Shown in pieces: positions 11,370 through 23,158 of a stretch of 64,000 nucleotides of DNA. Position 1 is the first letter of the stretch, and each line of letters begins with the position of its first letter. The position numbers and the translations under genes are program-made. The stretch comes from Cryptomeria japonica (Eukaryota; Streptophyta; Pinopsida; Cupressales; Cupressaceae). The stretch spans positions 161,955,089-162,019,088 of the forward strand of contig NC_081411.1 in NCBI RefSeq assembly GCF_030272615.1, written 5' to 3'. The notes below the pieces were generated by a model that saw nothing but the letters and a program-made list of their open reading frames with translations, did no database searches and was not told the DNA's origin.

Positions 11370-13988
11370 TGTTGGAACCCTAAATTTTGTAATTTTTAGA
11401 ATTCCAGATTCCAAGACAAGGAACAAGAAAATTTCTAAATAAATATATATATATATATATTGAATAGGTACAACTAATATGTTTTATATTTGTTGCACAA
11501 TATGAAACCATAACATAAACACAATAATGGGCATAAAAAATGGATTGTGAAGCACCAAAGGGGGTATTTACATCATTTAAAGACCATTTATCCATTATAT
11601 ACCCATAAAATAGCCTTAAAACACCTATAATATGCCTAAACAACTTGTAAAGTGACAATTAATTACATAAACTAAGGCAATTTCGGGATTTGGAATTATT
11701 TTTATTTATAAGGGGGGTGTCTTTTCAACCAAAGGGGTATGAAAACCATTCAACCACATATATATGTGTGATGTAAAATGTAAAGAGGGGGGAATAGAGA
11801 TACAAGAGGTGGAGGCAATTTTGTACTTTTAAACTTTTTATGAAAAATAACCAGTTGCATTTTCTTTCTCATATGTGTTGAGAGTTAACATATTTTCAGA
11901 AGGCATTTGCTTGTGATATTGTCCAAAGGAGATAAGGTTATTTGTGTTCTTCTAGTGAAATTCTATGTTTCATATTGTAGATTTGGATCAAAAAAGATTT
12001 ACTTGTGAATTGTAATTGTTCCCTGTATTTCTTCCTTGGATGGTCTCTTAAAGTTAGGGTTAAATTCATTCAAGCAGTTTACAATAGAGACATTGAAGTA
12101 GAGCTCATAAGAAATAGTAACTAATAGACTCGTCGAGAGGGGGTGGGTTTAAAAACTGTCTCATAAGTTTACACAATAAGTCCTAAAGAAATATAAGACT
12201 CTGTAGCCCAAATAAGAGGAAAGGCACTGATCATTTGTAAACAAACCCTTTAACCATACCAATCACCCTTTACTTTTAAGCATTAGGATTAGTAGAGTAG
12301 GTATAGTAGGTAATTTAGCCAAAGTGTAACATATATACTTTTGTAAGATACATAGATCAATACACACATCTGAAATTAGTTTGTTTAAGAAACTTATGCC
12401 ATTCTGAGACTAGGAGATATCAGATTAAGACACTAAATCTGCTATAAAAAGCATTAGTTGAAGGAACAACTAGTGAGTAGGTATACCCGCCTAGGTCCTG
12501 CAGAGCCTAAAGTGAGAGAGTTAGTAACCAAATAGGTTCACTCTATAAGTTGGCCAAGTCAATTGGAGGGTTTGATCATAGGAGTTGGCATTTCCTTAGA
12601 ACCTATCCAATCTATTGATTTGAGACTATGATGTCCCCTTCTAGTTGACATTTGTCAACTAAGTAGATTAGTCTATCACTGACCCTTGTAGGCTGATGAG
12701 GTTGGGTAGAGGGTCCTCCAGAGTTTGATTCACGTCCTTCAAAGCAAGCACTCCAGGTCTGGTCTTCGTTTGAGGTCTCCAGGACTCCGTTTGAGATACT
12801 TTCTATTTTTAGCAGTCCTGCTATTTATAGCCAGTGCGTTGGGCAAGGACAGATTATGGTTTGGTAGTCTCCAGCTCAGACGGTAGGCATTTCTGATGAA
12901 TACTTAGAGAGATATTAATATTTAATTATATATCTAATTATTTTTAATTAAATATTAAATGGCGAACTGTAATGTTTTAATGTTTTAAAAGTCACTTTAA
13001 GTTATAACTTAAGTGAGGGTCTATTTCTCAACAGATGGGGCCAGCTTTTATATTAAATGGAAGATGATTTATTTTTTGACACTTCAATAGTCAAAAATAA
13101 ATAATAAATGTTTAAACATCATTAAAGGCCAAATCGCACCTTTCTTGGGAATCACGCCAACCCTAAATGGAGAAGATTAAAAGAAGATTTTAGGTCTTCT
13201 TTTCATTATGCTAAGTTTTGATATTTTTGTTTGGAGCTCTGAGAGGAGTTTTGGCCAAGGGTTTCAACAGAAGATTCTTCTGCAGTGATCAGAGGTATCG
13301 GTACAGGAAAACGTGGGATTCTTGTACAATAGCATCAGAGGCTATGAAATATCAGTTGATCTTTCTCTTACAGTTGGTTTCATTCAGGGACCAAGTTTGT
13401 GCTTATTAGTCAGAGAGGCACCGTTATTTATCAGTATTTTGTTGCTGCAACAAACAAGGAAACAAAGATACCCAAAGGAGATATTTTTGATGGCTATACG
13501 GCTACCTGGGGAGTAGCGCCAATCACCTAAGGGGTTGTGATTTGCATATTGGAAGGATCCAAAAAAATAAACAAAGTAAGGAGAAGGTGCGCCTAGCCTA
13601 GAGTCATCCATTGAGCTACCATGCAAGCTGTTCGGGTTAGTCTGAAGTGAGTTATAGCATGCTGTCTTAATGGAATGTGTATGACCAGCAAGGAAGAAAT
13701 AAGGGTTTCCAACAATTCTTGGTATTTTTCAGTTCTTATCTTTTATTGGCTGTTTATGTATTGAGGGTAAATAAAGGTTGAATACATGTAATAAGGGTTT
13801 GATCAGTTTATTACTAAATTAGAATTGATTTCTAGTGTTTCCCTATAGTTTCTTTTTGTGTTTAAGTTTGTCAAAAATTATATTTGTTGCTACAAATTGG
13901 CAAAGAACACACTTGAAATGCAACAGGTTTAGTTAAACGTCAGTTGTCTTAGTTGAAGACCCTTTAAGGTTCTTACAGAGACCCAACA
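11370..13988. mobile_element. probable solo LTR (2.6 kb) with TSD CAATC
   Basis: The stretch begins TGTTGGAACCC and ends GACCCAACA, giving the TG...CA ends with a 6 bp inverted repeat (TGTTGG/CCAACA) typical of LTRs. It is flanked on both sides by CAATC (11365-11369 and 13989-13993). I find no second copy of its ends and no gag or pol frame inside. A solo LTR left by recombination fits best; a non-autonomous element is the alternative. It includes a (TA)n run at 11442-11460. Orientation is not determinable from coding content. Confidence 0.65.
11442..11460. repeat. (TA)n microsatellite
   Basis: About nine TA units, directly after AATAAA, inside the putative solo LTR. Confidence 0.9.
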
Positions 13989-13993
13989 CAATC

Positions 13994-14239
13994 CACAAAA
14001 GGCAACTTCAAATGTTATGTCATTAGGGCCAAGTCTGCTAACATGATAGGAGATGGGGCTGAAGAGCCAAAAAAGAATAAAAGATTGAAAGGCCAATGTG
14101 AAGGAGATATAGAAAACGCAAGAAGGAAGTTAGAGGTAAAAAGAACACCTATGAGATAGTCTTCCCCACCTCAAGAAAACATTGAAGAACAACAATAGAT
14201 GGGAATTCCTCCATCTTCAGGTCAAACATCTTCTAGGTA
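13994..14239 (+). other. continuation of the interrupted target sequence
   Basis: The sequence after the solo LTR (CACAAAAGGCAACTTC) continues that before 11365. It is rich in AAG/GAA codons on the plus strand, with stops (TAG, TGA) interspersed. No product is recognisable. Confidence 0.3.
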
Positions 14240-15330
14240 GTTACAGGGAAACCTTGATGTTGTTTCCATTAGCCATTGCCAATACTAGAGAGATCATGGG
14301 AAGATGAATGGGTTTTATTTTGGGACTGCTGAATGACTCTATTTTTGTTATACTATATAGATTTTCAAAAGTGACATAATTTATTCCATTTGAGAAGTCA
14401 AATGATGCTATGCATGCTGCTACCTTGTTCTTTAGAGAGGTGCTTAGACTACATGGTTTAGTGAAGGACCTTGACTCGGATAGAGAATCAAATTTGTTAG
14501 TCACTTTTGGCATACTTTATTGAAGAAGTTAGGCACAAAATTGGGTTACAGTTCAGTCTATCATCCACAAACTAATGGGCAAACATAGGTTTTTTAATAG
14601 AAGTCTTGGAAAATTTGTTGAGGCTTTTGACTGGAAAGAAGTCAAATCAAGTGGAATTTAGTATTAGCCCAAGCTAAATTTGCATATAAATATTTACTCA
14701 ATAGAAGTACAACAAACAGTCCATTTTAGGTTGTTTATGTTTACTGCTCAAGAGGGGTAAATGAATTGAAGGATAATATTGATTTGGGAAGATACAGTGC
14801 TACAACGAAAGGTTTTGCTGAGTACATTAAGAAAATAGAAAATAAGATGAAGAAAAACTTGGAGAAGAGCACCATAAAATACAAAGGAAATGCCGATTGC
14901 AAGAGGAAAAAACAGGAATTTCAGATTGGAGACATAGTTTTGACACATTTATGGAAATAGAGATTTCCTCAAGGGATTTGCAATGAATTGAAATGGAGAA
15001 AAATTGGAACATACGAAATTGAATTTCTAGAAGGAGTTAATGTTGTAGATTTGTATCATTACCATGAAGGGTAGACAAGTGGAGAAAATGCAATTTTAGA
15101 TTTGCAAAGGAACAAGAGCCGATACAGTTGGAGAAAGAGCTGGATGAAGTTGAGGTGATAATAGATTCCTTTGTGATTGAGAAAACAAGGGAAAAGAAAT
15201 AGAGAGTATTTACCAAAGTGGAGAAACTGAATAGTAGAAGAAACAAATTGGACAAGTTTGATGCAGGAGCATCCAAGTAAAATGTAATGCTGCACCACAA
15301 AAACATCAGTGAAGTTTTTTTCGAGTTGTA
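14240..15330 (+). pseudogene. Ty3/gypsy integrase remnant (chromovirus-like)
   Basis: Plus-strand frames show the second half of a Ty3 integrase. A core segment reads LNDSIFVILYRFSKV, in which the Asp of the usual V-D-R-F-S-K box is Tyr. It is followed by NDAMHAATLFFREVLRLHG, then YSSVYHPQTNGQT (Y-H-P-Q-T-N-G-Q-T with the catalytic Glu region mutated just after), then AKFAYKYLLNRST. The C-terminal segment QEFQIGDIVLTHL (about 14915-14950) is the usual Q-x-x-x-G-D-x-V-x-x-x-L box. EVEVIIDSFVIEKTREKK (about 15150) weakly resembles the start of a chromodomain. Many stops and shifts make this a fossil. It would join element cDNA to chromosomal DNA in an intact copy. No LTRs are assignable. Confidence 0.75.
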
Positions 15331-16569
15331 GTTCATAGTTCATGTCAACTTGCTTTCCTTTGAGCTTGTGTTAGGAAGGTTTTGAGCTGCTTCATAATTC
15401 ATCCTTTTGTAGAGGTGTTTGGGAGACACCATCATACTATTTTTGACTTGTATACTGCATCAGAAAATTATTAGTCAGTTTAATGAGTTGTTACAAAATG
15501 GCAACAATAGCTATAAGTGTGAACAACAAGGTTTATATGGAGCTACAAGAGCTGTCTCTTCTATAGGTTGAATATTTAGGCAATAAATGTGCTTTTTTGG
15601 TCAGTTGTGATAGGAGTAGAAATGCCCATTTCCAATGTTGAGTTGGACTTTGTTTGGACAAATAATATTCATAGTGTTAATGAACTAAAGCTCCATATTA
15701 TTGAAAGAGTCAATCACTAGTTGTTACTTTCCATTCAATGAGAGTGTTTAATTGTCGTTTCCATCTTGGCATCTAGGTTGAGCTCTCCAAACTTACCCAA
15801 TGCCTTTGGCAATACAAACCAATTTGTAGAGATTATTACTATGATTTGTGGTAGGTTTCTTGCTTTTGACAACGGATTGGTGGTGTCTTCATTTTGTGAA
15901 AACATAACATCTAAGCTACACTTTTTCTATTTATGTTTCAACTTTTTTTGATGAATTATCATTTGCAAAATATTTTATGGAGTTTAATTTGGTTGCATCA
16001 TATTTTGTTGCCTAAGTTTTCTTGGCTATTTATATTTTATTTTCATGGTCATTCTACTTGAATGTGGGCTGAATGGGGTCGACTCCATCTTTCCTTGGCA
16101 TTACATTTCCTTTTATTGGGTGCGGTTCAAATAGATAGAAGAGCAGAATTGAAAGGGAGAGAAGAAAAATGTTGAAGAGCGAGCTAGCTGATGCTGTAGA
16201 CAAAAGAACATGGATTTGCTTTGCTGAGAAGAAATAAAGCATGCTGAAGTTATAAACCTGATTTAGTACATTGCGCTGTAGAAATGAGGATAGAACTGAT
16301 GACCGGTATTAGGGATATTTTTGATTAAGTGTATTGCAATCTTGATTAGAGCTGCTATAGAAGGATTTTATTTTGATTTGTTTTAAAGCATTGTATTTAC
16401 TTGTGTATGGTGAATGGACTACAGAAGCTACAATAAAACCTATCATTGAATTTTGGATTCGAAGTTGCATAATTTATTGTTTTTTTGTGATTATAACATC
16501 TAGCTACAAGGTTAGGCAAATTTTAATTGATATCCTCAAGCTTGATTGCACCACATAACCTCTGAGTTC
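15331..16569. other. no gene recognised between two Ty3 fragments
   Basis: No confident coding frame. Since a plus-strand Ty3 fragment ends on its left and a minus-strand one on its right, this stretch is probably transposon-derived (3' region or LTR remnant), but no LTR pair is visible. Confidence 0.3.
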
Positions 16570-18158
16570 TTGATAATGCTAGCACAAAATCTATACTAAT
16601 ATCCTCACATGGTTTCCATAGAATTGTTAGTCACTTATCCATTTCAACATTTTGACTACTTCCTTTTGTTGTTTGACAAATTCTATAGTTTTGCACATAC
16701 CATCACTATTGTCTTGTCAACTTCAAAATGTCCTACTGTGTCATCACAGTGTTTTTTTAATCAAATTTCCTACATTGAAATTGTACGAATTCATAATTGA
16801 TTTGTTTTGAACCACAAATCATCTTATATAAAATAATCCAACCATCTATTTCTATTACCACTAATTGACATCTTATGAATTTCAAGTTTTAGCAAAATTA
16901 CTGTCAGTTTCATACAAAATCTTCAATTCATCAAAAGTAATAACTTGAATTCTCATTTCCATTATCAAATTATGTCATTTACTCAACACAATATCCACTG
17001 TGTTGGATTTTCCACTCCTATTTTTCAACACAAATGAATAGTTCTGGAAAAATTCAACCCATTTGACTTGTCTTTGATTCAACTTACTTTGTTTATTCAT
17101 AAATTGTAGTGCTTATTATAATCGTATAAAACAAATTCTTTTGATAACATATAATATCTTCATTTCTTTAGTACTTCAACAATTGCGTAAAATTCTTTAT
17201 CATAAATTGAATATTTTCTTTCAGCATCATTCAATTCACTAAAATAAGCAATAGGTCTTTTTAAAAATTATTTTGACTTGAAATAGCTCCATTTGCAATC
17301 CCACTAGCATAACAATTTACCTCAAATAGCTTATCAAAGTCCAGCAAAGTTATAACAGGTTGTTCGGTAACTTTCTTCAGCAACTCAACTTTTTAGCTGC
17401 AACAATCCAATTGAATTCTTTTTCAATAATCGGTTTCCCACTAAATTTTTTGATGAACTTTCTATAAAAACTAGTGAATCTCTGAAAAGATCTAATTTCA
17501 GAAATACTTATTGGCTTAGGCCATTGAACAATAGCTTTGACTTTCTCAAGATTCATCTTTAAAACATGAACAAAAATAACAAACCCAAGAGAAACTAACA
17601 TAACCATGAAACTTCATTTTTTCACATTCATCAATAGTTTTTCTTCTATTAACCTTTGCAATAGCAACTTGATATGATCTAGGTGTTCCTCTTTAGTTTT
17701 ACTGAAAATTAGAATGTCATCCAAATATACAATTGCAAACTTACCAAGATGTGGTTCAGTACCTAAGTATTAGGTCCATTCATCAACCCGAATGACATTG
17801 GGGACAACTCATACAAACCTTCTTTTGTCTTGAACATAGTTTTTTATTTACAACTTTTTTCGAATTTTGATTTGATGATATCCGCTCCTTAAATCTATCT
17901 TGTTGAAATACTTTATGCCACTCAGAATCCATAATATCATCCATCCATCGCAAAAAAATAAATGTATTTATTAGTAATCCTGGTAACTGCTTTGGAGTTT
18001 GTACATATTCTCTATTCTCCTCCTTTCTTTGGTGCTAATATTACTGGTATTGCACATAGGCCCAAACTTTCTCTTATCAACCCTTCCTAAACCAATTCTT
18101 CAACTTGTCTATATAACTTTGCACTCTCCATTTGTTTCAATCTATGAGCTGCTTTATT
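16570..18158 (-). pseudogene. Ty3/gypsy reverse transcriptase and RNase H remnant
   Basis: Reading leftwards from 18158: NKAAHRLKQMESAKLYRQVE (the usual N-K-A-A-H-R-M entry of Ty3 RT), GLIRESL, CAIPVILAPKKGG and RICTNSKAV. Then comes the active site VYLDDILIFSKT (about 17740-17705) with both aspartates, and RSFQRFTSFYRKFIKKFSG (17490-17440). The RNase H has RPIAYFSELNDAERKYS, YDKEFYAI and KLNQRQVKWVEF. It ends near 16570 with IDFVLALSRTQR, the start of the integrase core. Numerous stops and shifts make it non-functional. The upstream part of the same gene continues at 19747 on the other side of a LINE insertion. Confidence 0.85.
18144..18158. repeat. 15 bp target site duplication of the small LINE, left copy
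   Basis: ATGAGCTGCTTTATT here is identical to 19747-19761. Both copies encode the NKAAH of the Ty3 RT on the minus strand, as expected if the LINE jumped into that codon run. Confidence 0.85.
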
Positions 18159-18439
18159 TTTTTTTGCTCGGTAATAATTTTGATTTTATTAATATCCAAA
18201 AAAGAGTACACGCATAAGATCCAAACAACACCTCCAATATTTGAAACTACAAAAAAGGAATTCTGCCACCACGACAAAAGACTACAAAAAACCTACCAAA
18301 CTTGCCAATTAAAGACGACCACCAAAATTCTACCCAAGTACATCATAAGTCCCCGACGAAGCATAGTCTAAAAAGACGTATACCAAAAAAGACATGACAC
18401 CACCATAAAATAGAAACATCTACAACTCACTGGACTTTC

Positions 18440-18867
18440 CTCCGACGCTTGTTCCTCACCACCCCTGCAACTCAATTCTTTGTCACCTTCGACTTTCTAG
18501 GGCGCAACACATGTCCCGAATCTCCCTCTACCTCTGCCTCGGCTTGTGCAATGACCTCGTCCAATTCTTTAATTTCCACTATCACCTTCAGCGCATCCCA
18601 GCTCCACCTTGCCTCCTCTTTGCAGTGAAATTTGCACATGCCCTTCGCCCACCGAAGAAATGGGTACAGACCTACATTTCCACCGTTTGCACCTGTCTCC
18701 AATCCCTCCCGTGCATCAAATCCCAGACCTGGCTGAGCCCATTCTAAGGAGGAGTCCATCCCCACCAGAATATCATCATGCACTATTGTCTGCATTACTC
18801 TGCTCACCATTTCAGTGGATTCTCCCAGCTGCAAACCCCAAGCCATGATGAGGGAAAAAACATCCAT
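18440..18867 (-). pseudogene. extra ORF downstream of LINE RNase H
   Basis: A 131-codon open frame (MDVFSLIMAWGLQLGESTEM to RPRKSKVTKN) lies between the RNase H and the LINE 3' end. It is acidic in its second half (LDEVIAQAEAEVEGDSG) and ends basic. The same frame runs past the stop into VVRNKRRRKVQ. It shows no zinc finger or membrane segment. I do not recognise it. The larger LINE at 36650-59930 also carries an acidic/basic ORF in this position, which is why I list it as real. It starts at the first ATG of the frame (18867). Confidence 0.45.
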
Positions 18868-19253
18868 CTTCGTTTTGTACCTGAATTTTCACAAGTTGAA
18901 AGCACCCCAGTTGTCTAATGGTTATTTCCCCGTAGAAGGTATAAATTTGCTTCCTGCTTTGCAACGTAAAATTTGCTTCCATTCTCGCCATTCTCCCCAC
19001 TTCACCACCTCCCAATGCTGTTACGGTTTGCTTCCAAGAAACCCTGCAATGTTCTCGGATTTCTTCTCAATGAAGCCTTGAGAAAATGAGGATAGTGTTA
19101 AATGCAAATTTGAAATACTTGAAAGCCGTCATTAATGTCCTTCGTTGCATAACACGATCACTGCCCTTTGCTATCATACCTCTGTCAGCCGTACTGAAAA
19201 TAGCAGTTGTGTGATTAATGCCCACCACCTGCTTCCTCCTCAAAAAACACATT

Positions 19254-19744
19254 CTAAAAGTCTTCCATTCTAAAATCGCCACCTGCATCAAATGTAAGAG
19301 ACCATTTGGAAAGTATATCCACCTCTACATTACCAGTACGCCTCACATAGCTTAATTGAAAATCATCAAAATATTTTAGTTCTTCAACGATATTGTGAAT
19401 CCAACCTTGCAGGTGCCATGCCTCAATCCCCTCCTTCATTAATGCCTGAATAATAATTAAAGAATCTCCCTCTAAATGCAATTTTCTAGCGCCTAATTGT
19501 TTACACATCCTAATTGCTAACAATGCCGCTGATGCTTCAGCCAAATTATTTGTGCCTTCTTACAATCTCTGAGCTCCTAGAGCTAAGACCTCACCCTTCC
19601 ACAATGACCCCTGCCCCCGATGGTCCCGGGTTGCCTTTAGAGGCCCCATCAAAGTTTGCTTTCCACCATCCCTCCATAGGTCTCTTCCACTCAACATTCA
19701 AATAGCCTTTGTTGGTTTGAACCCAACTAAGCCCATTAACGGGC
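19254..19744 (-). pseudogene. LINE RNase H (RVT_3-like)
   Basis: KANFDGASKGNPGPSGAG (first Asp) appears at 19645-19590, followed after a frameshift by MAEASAALLAIRMCKQLG (Glu box, 19544), LHLEGDSLIII (Asp box) and YVRRTGNVEVDILSKW (last Asp). This is the order D-E-D-D of plant LINE RNase H domains. The shift between the two halves lies near 19550-19590. The upstream open frame (19884-19591) is a chimera: its first half is Ty3 RT sequence outside the LINE and its second half is LINE. Confidence 0.85.
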
Positions 19745-19746
19745 AA

Positions 19747-20085
19747 ATGAGCTGCTTTATTATGTAAACTTTCTCTTGGTATTAAATCCATATGATGAAT
19801 ATACTCTATTGTCAACTTATCAATTTTAGTCTGGGTACTTCTTCTATATTTGTGGTATCTTCTATTTCCAAAATTGTTTACCACATACGAATATTACTTT
19901 GGCATTACTATTCATTTGCTCTTCATCCTTCTCCAGGGGCAAAATACATGTTTCTCTCTATCCTCTATCAATCAACAAGTATTCTCTCTCCCATTGTGTA
20001 GCTTTTCTATCAAACTGCCATGTCTACCTAGTAAAATATGACAAACATTTATAGGCATGGCATCACACAAAATTTAATATTCAGA
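19747..20085 (-). pseudogene. Ty3/gypsy Pol, protease end and RT start
   Basis: This is the part of the 16570-18158 fragment upstream of the LINE insertion. On the minus strand HHMDLIPRESLHNKAAH (19800-19747) is the conserved H-x-I-D-L-I-P-x-x-x-x-P-N-K-A-A-Y/H segment before Ty3 RT. Further right, frames matching the protease/RT linker (an M-P-x-x-V-C-H-I-L-L-G-R-P-like stretch, about 20075-20030, with stops) are visible. The first 15 bases are the right copy of the target site duplication. Confidence 0.7.
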
Positions 20086-21568
20086 AACTGCAATTTTGAA
20101 TTTTACAAGACATCGTAAGTGCAACTATAATTTTATAGAAATACATTTTGTTATAAATAAATAAATAAAAATAAATGTATTTAATTAGCTAATAATATCT
20201 GCATATATGATAATGAAGAATAATAGCATGTGAAAAACTAAAGGCTCTAACATGTATAGTGTAATAAAAATACGCAATACTTATTGTAACTCAATCACAA
20301 ATGCTTAAATATATTGGGAATAATGATATGAAAAATGGCATTGGTATTACAATTATTCATAATTTATGTTATAGACAATTTAAATACTTAGAATGATGAA
20401 GAAGGGTTAGAAAACTAGAGGATAATGAATAACAAGAAAATAAAACACAGGTCAAGTGAACTCTGACTAAATTCAACTTTTACACATGCCTAGAATTACA
20501 TTTCCTTTTGGAGTATGCAATTGTTTACAGTACATTTGTGCATTAGTTTAGTGGACTTATGCCACTTGATTATAAATGTATAATAAACAAACAGTAAAAA
20601 AATACCATGTTCTTACTAAGAAATCTAAGAAACAACAATAGCATGAAAATTAAAACTTAGCAAACACAATAAATGAAATAAAAAATTTATGTAGCTAAAA
20701 ATTTGCTAGTTAATTATATGTAATCTTATATGTAGACAACACAAATAAAAGAAATAAAGATGACACACCTCCAAGAAAAAAAAGGAAACTTCTACAAAGA
20801 GATGCACAAGAAAAATCAATAATTTTCTTATATAATATCTTAAAAAAATGATAATATCATGAAAATGACAACCAGAAATATTTTGGAATAAAAAAATTGA
20901 AGTATACAATTTTTAACAATACATTTTCCCCTTAGTTTAGTTGACTTAGGCCACTAGATAATAAGGAAACTTCTTTGTTATACAAAGAGATGGACAAAAA
21001 AAATCAATAATTTTCTAGTACGATATCTTAAAAAAATTCATAATATCATGAACATTAGAATGAGAAATATTTTGCAATAAATGTTTGAAGTATTAATTTT
21101 ATTTTTAGTATGACGCCTTACGTGAAAATTAAAAGGAATAACTTTCACATACGTTGTTGTCATGGAAATCTAGGGTATGGATCAAGAAATAACATTCTCT
21201 TTTTTAAAAACTTTATTTTCTCGTACCCTTGGCCTTAGGATGCAGCATAGGCGGTGGGTATGCTGCATACCTAGATGCTGTAGACTTTTTAAGAGAATCT
21301 CAGAATATTTGATGTGAGAGGTTGTGACAGCTTTGCAAATCAACGTTGTCCATCTGCATACAGTAGTATGTGACATTCAATTCGAGGTTATCTACAGAGT
21401 TATCGCAGAATTTTAGTATTACATCATCTGATGAGGTGTACGAGTTTGCGTGTAATGAACGCAGTGCATCTCTATAAATTAGCTTCAAGGAATTGGAAAG
21501 GTATGATGATAGTTGGTAAGCATTAAGTGTGTTGTGTGAAATTCATTACAATATATTTTGTAAAACAG

Positions 21569-21823
21569 TTGCAATGGAATTCAAGAACTGCACCAGGGAT
21601 CCAATCCCGTTGCTATTTGGCGAGTGGCGTTTGGCTTCTGTGAAAGAAGTGCAAGACAATTTTCAACAGATTAAGAATCAAAATCTCCTTTGTGACTGGA
21701 GTATCCTACGTCTTTTGGATGGATGGATGGATGGCCCTCGCTATGGATGAAAAGTTGAGCAAAGCTACAAGAAAGGCATTGGGGACATGCTTCTTGTTAA
21801 AACAAAGGCATTTAGAAAGGGAG
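21569..21823 (+). pseudogene. exon 2 of unknown gene, copy A first version
   Basis: This corresponds base for base to exon 2 of the candidate gene at 26311-27011: acceptor GTAAAACAG before it, donor GAG/GTAAG after it, same 255 bp length. It contains a TGA in place of TGG (in RYGWKVEQ), so this version is broken. It is followed by the Copia fragment rather than by the gene's exon 3. Confidence 0.75.
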
Positions 21824-21844
21824 GTAAGTTTTTCCGACCATTAA

Positions 21845-22306
21845 GTGGTTTCAATGTCCCTATATCTAAACCAGTGAGTATATTTTGTGATAACAAAAGT
21901 GCAATTAATATTTCCAAGGATTCAGTATTGCATGCTAGAACCAAGCAATTCGAGTTCAACTATCATTTCTTGAGGGAGAAAGTGCAGAACAAAGAGTTTG
22001 TATTGGAACATGTTTCCAATACAGATTAGTTAGCAGATATATTCACCAAGCCTCTACTGAAAGATACATTTACCTATTTAGTAGGTGAATTAGGGGTGTT
22101 GCCCCTTCAAGAGGTGAACTAAAGGTATGTGCTCCACATCAGTTAGGTTTTGCATTGTCAATCTTTTCAGGATTGATGTGTTGAAGGATGCTACTCCTCA
22201 GGGGGAGCAGCATAGTGTAATATGGAAGCTTGTGCCTCCACTTTGGCATTGTTGTCAAAGGGGGATAAGATGTGAAGCAGAGAAAATATCAGTAGTATTG
22301 AAAACA
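21845..22306 (+). pseudogene. Copia RNase H and 3' end fragment
   Basis: The plus strand reads SIFCDNKSAINISKDSVLHA, then HFLREKVQNKEFVLEHVSNTD, TAG, LADIFTKPLLKD and LGVLPLQEVN with a stop. This is the end of a Copia Pol (RNase H and tail). Downstream, CTCAGGGGGAGCAGC and TTGTTGTCAAAGGGGGAT are purine-rich tracts like the polypurine tract and spacer before a Copia 3' LTR. No LTR follows; the gene duplication resumes at TATAAATTAGCTTC. The fragment differs from the Copia element at 3114-8748. Confidence 0.85.
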
Positions 22307-22405
22307 TATAAATTAGCTTCAAGGAATTGGAAAGGTATGATATTAGTTGGTAAGCATTAAGTTGTGTGTTGTGTGAAATTCATTACAATATATTTTGTAA
22401 AACAG

Positions 22406-22991
22406 TTGCAATCCAATTCAGGAAGTACACCAGGGATCCAATCCCATTGCTATTTGGCGAGTGGCGTTTGGCTTATGTGAAAGAAGTGAAAGACAATTTT
22501 CAACAGATTAAGAATCAAAATCTCCTTTGTGACTGGAGTATCCTACGTCTTTTGGATGGATGGCTGGATGGCCCTTGCTATGGATGGAAAGTTGAGCAAA
22601 GCTACAAGAAAGGCATTGGGGACATGCTTCTTGTTAAAACAAAGGCATTTAGAAAGGGAGGTAAGTTTTTCCGACCATTAACGAACTTGTCAAATATTTT
22701 TTGACAAGTTCTTAACATCTTTAGTTCAACTTCTTTTTATAAAAGCATTTGAAACGACATGGATTATCATCCGAATTCTATGCAAATGGTGCACTCATTC
22801 TGGAAATGTACTCCGGAGTTTACCTCACTGAAGAAGGACGAGATGCCGCTTTACTTTTCACAATGGAAGCTAAAATTGCTGAAGTTATATACTTCATTTT
22901 CTCCATCTACACCAAGCCTGTGGAGCATGAAGCCCAGTTCAGTTGCTTGATGAGTAAAATCACGCATAATTCTGGGTTGAAGGCGTATTGA
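22406..22991 (+). pseudogene. exons 2 and 3 of unknown gene, copy A second version
   Basis: Exon 2 (22406-22660) is open. Exon 3 (22786-22991, ending SGLKAY and TGA) is open too, but the acceptor before it reads TATGCAAATGG where the other copy has TATGCAGATGG. The AG of the splice site is gone, so normal splicing of this copy should fail. Missense differences from the copy at 26311 are scattered (for example GWLDGPCYG against GWMDGPRYG). Confidence 0.7.
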
Positions 22992-23136
22992 TGGGCTAGC
23001 CTATCCGTCACTGTTATTATAGTGTAGAATATTATTAATGTGGTATTATTATAGTGTGGTATGTTTGCAATCTAATCATCTAAGCTTTGTTGAACATGTA
23101 TACTAAATCGTAATATTATGTTCTATGTGAGAAAGG

Positions 23137-23158
23137 AGTTTTTTTTTTTTTTTTTTTG
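23137..23158. repeat. poly(T) run
   Basis: About 22 T in a row, within the 3' part of duplication copy A. The other copy has only a short T run here. Confidence 0.9.

Larger units (their letters stand above)
18159..19746 (-). mobile_element. 5'-truncated LINE nested in Ty3 RT
   Basis: 1588 bp flanked by a perfect 15 bp duplication. On the minus strand it carries the RNase H end of a plant L1-type ORF2 (19746-19254). A second short ORF follows (about 18867-18440). It ends in a typical plant LINE tail with TTATTACCGAGC followed by an A-run (plus strand: T-run at 18157-18165, then GCTCGGTAATAA). The 5' truncation inside the RNase H coding region is the usual outcome of incomplete target-primed reverse transcription. 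Confidence 0.85.

Noticed and set aside
18511-19081. Plus-strand ORFs over the small LINE
   Set aside because: They are antisense shadows of the minus-strand LINE ORF, with no recognisable motif.
19747-19761. Match of ATGAGCTGCTTTATT with 18144-18158 as chance similarity
   Set aside because: I first took it for chance because it lies in an open LINE-like frame, but the upstream frame is Ty3 RT, so the match is the target duplication.
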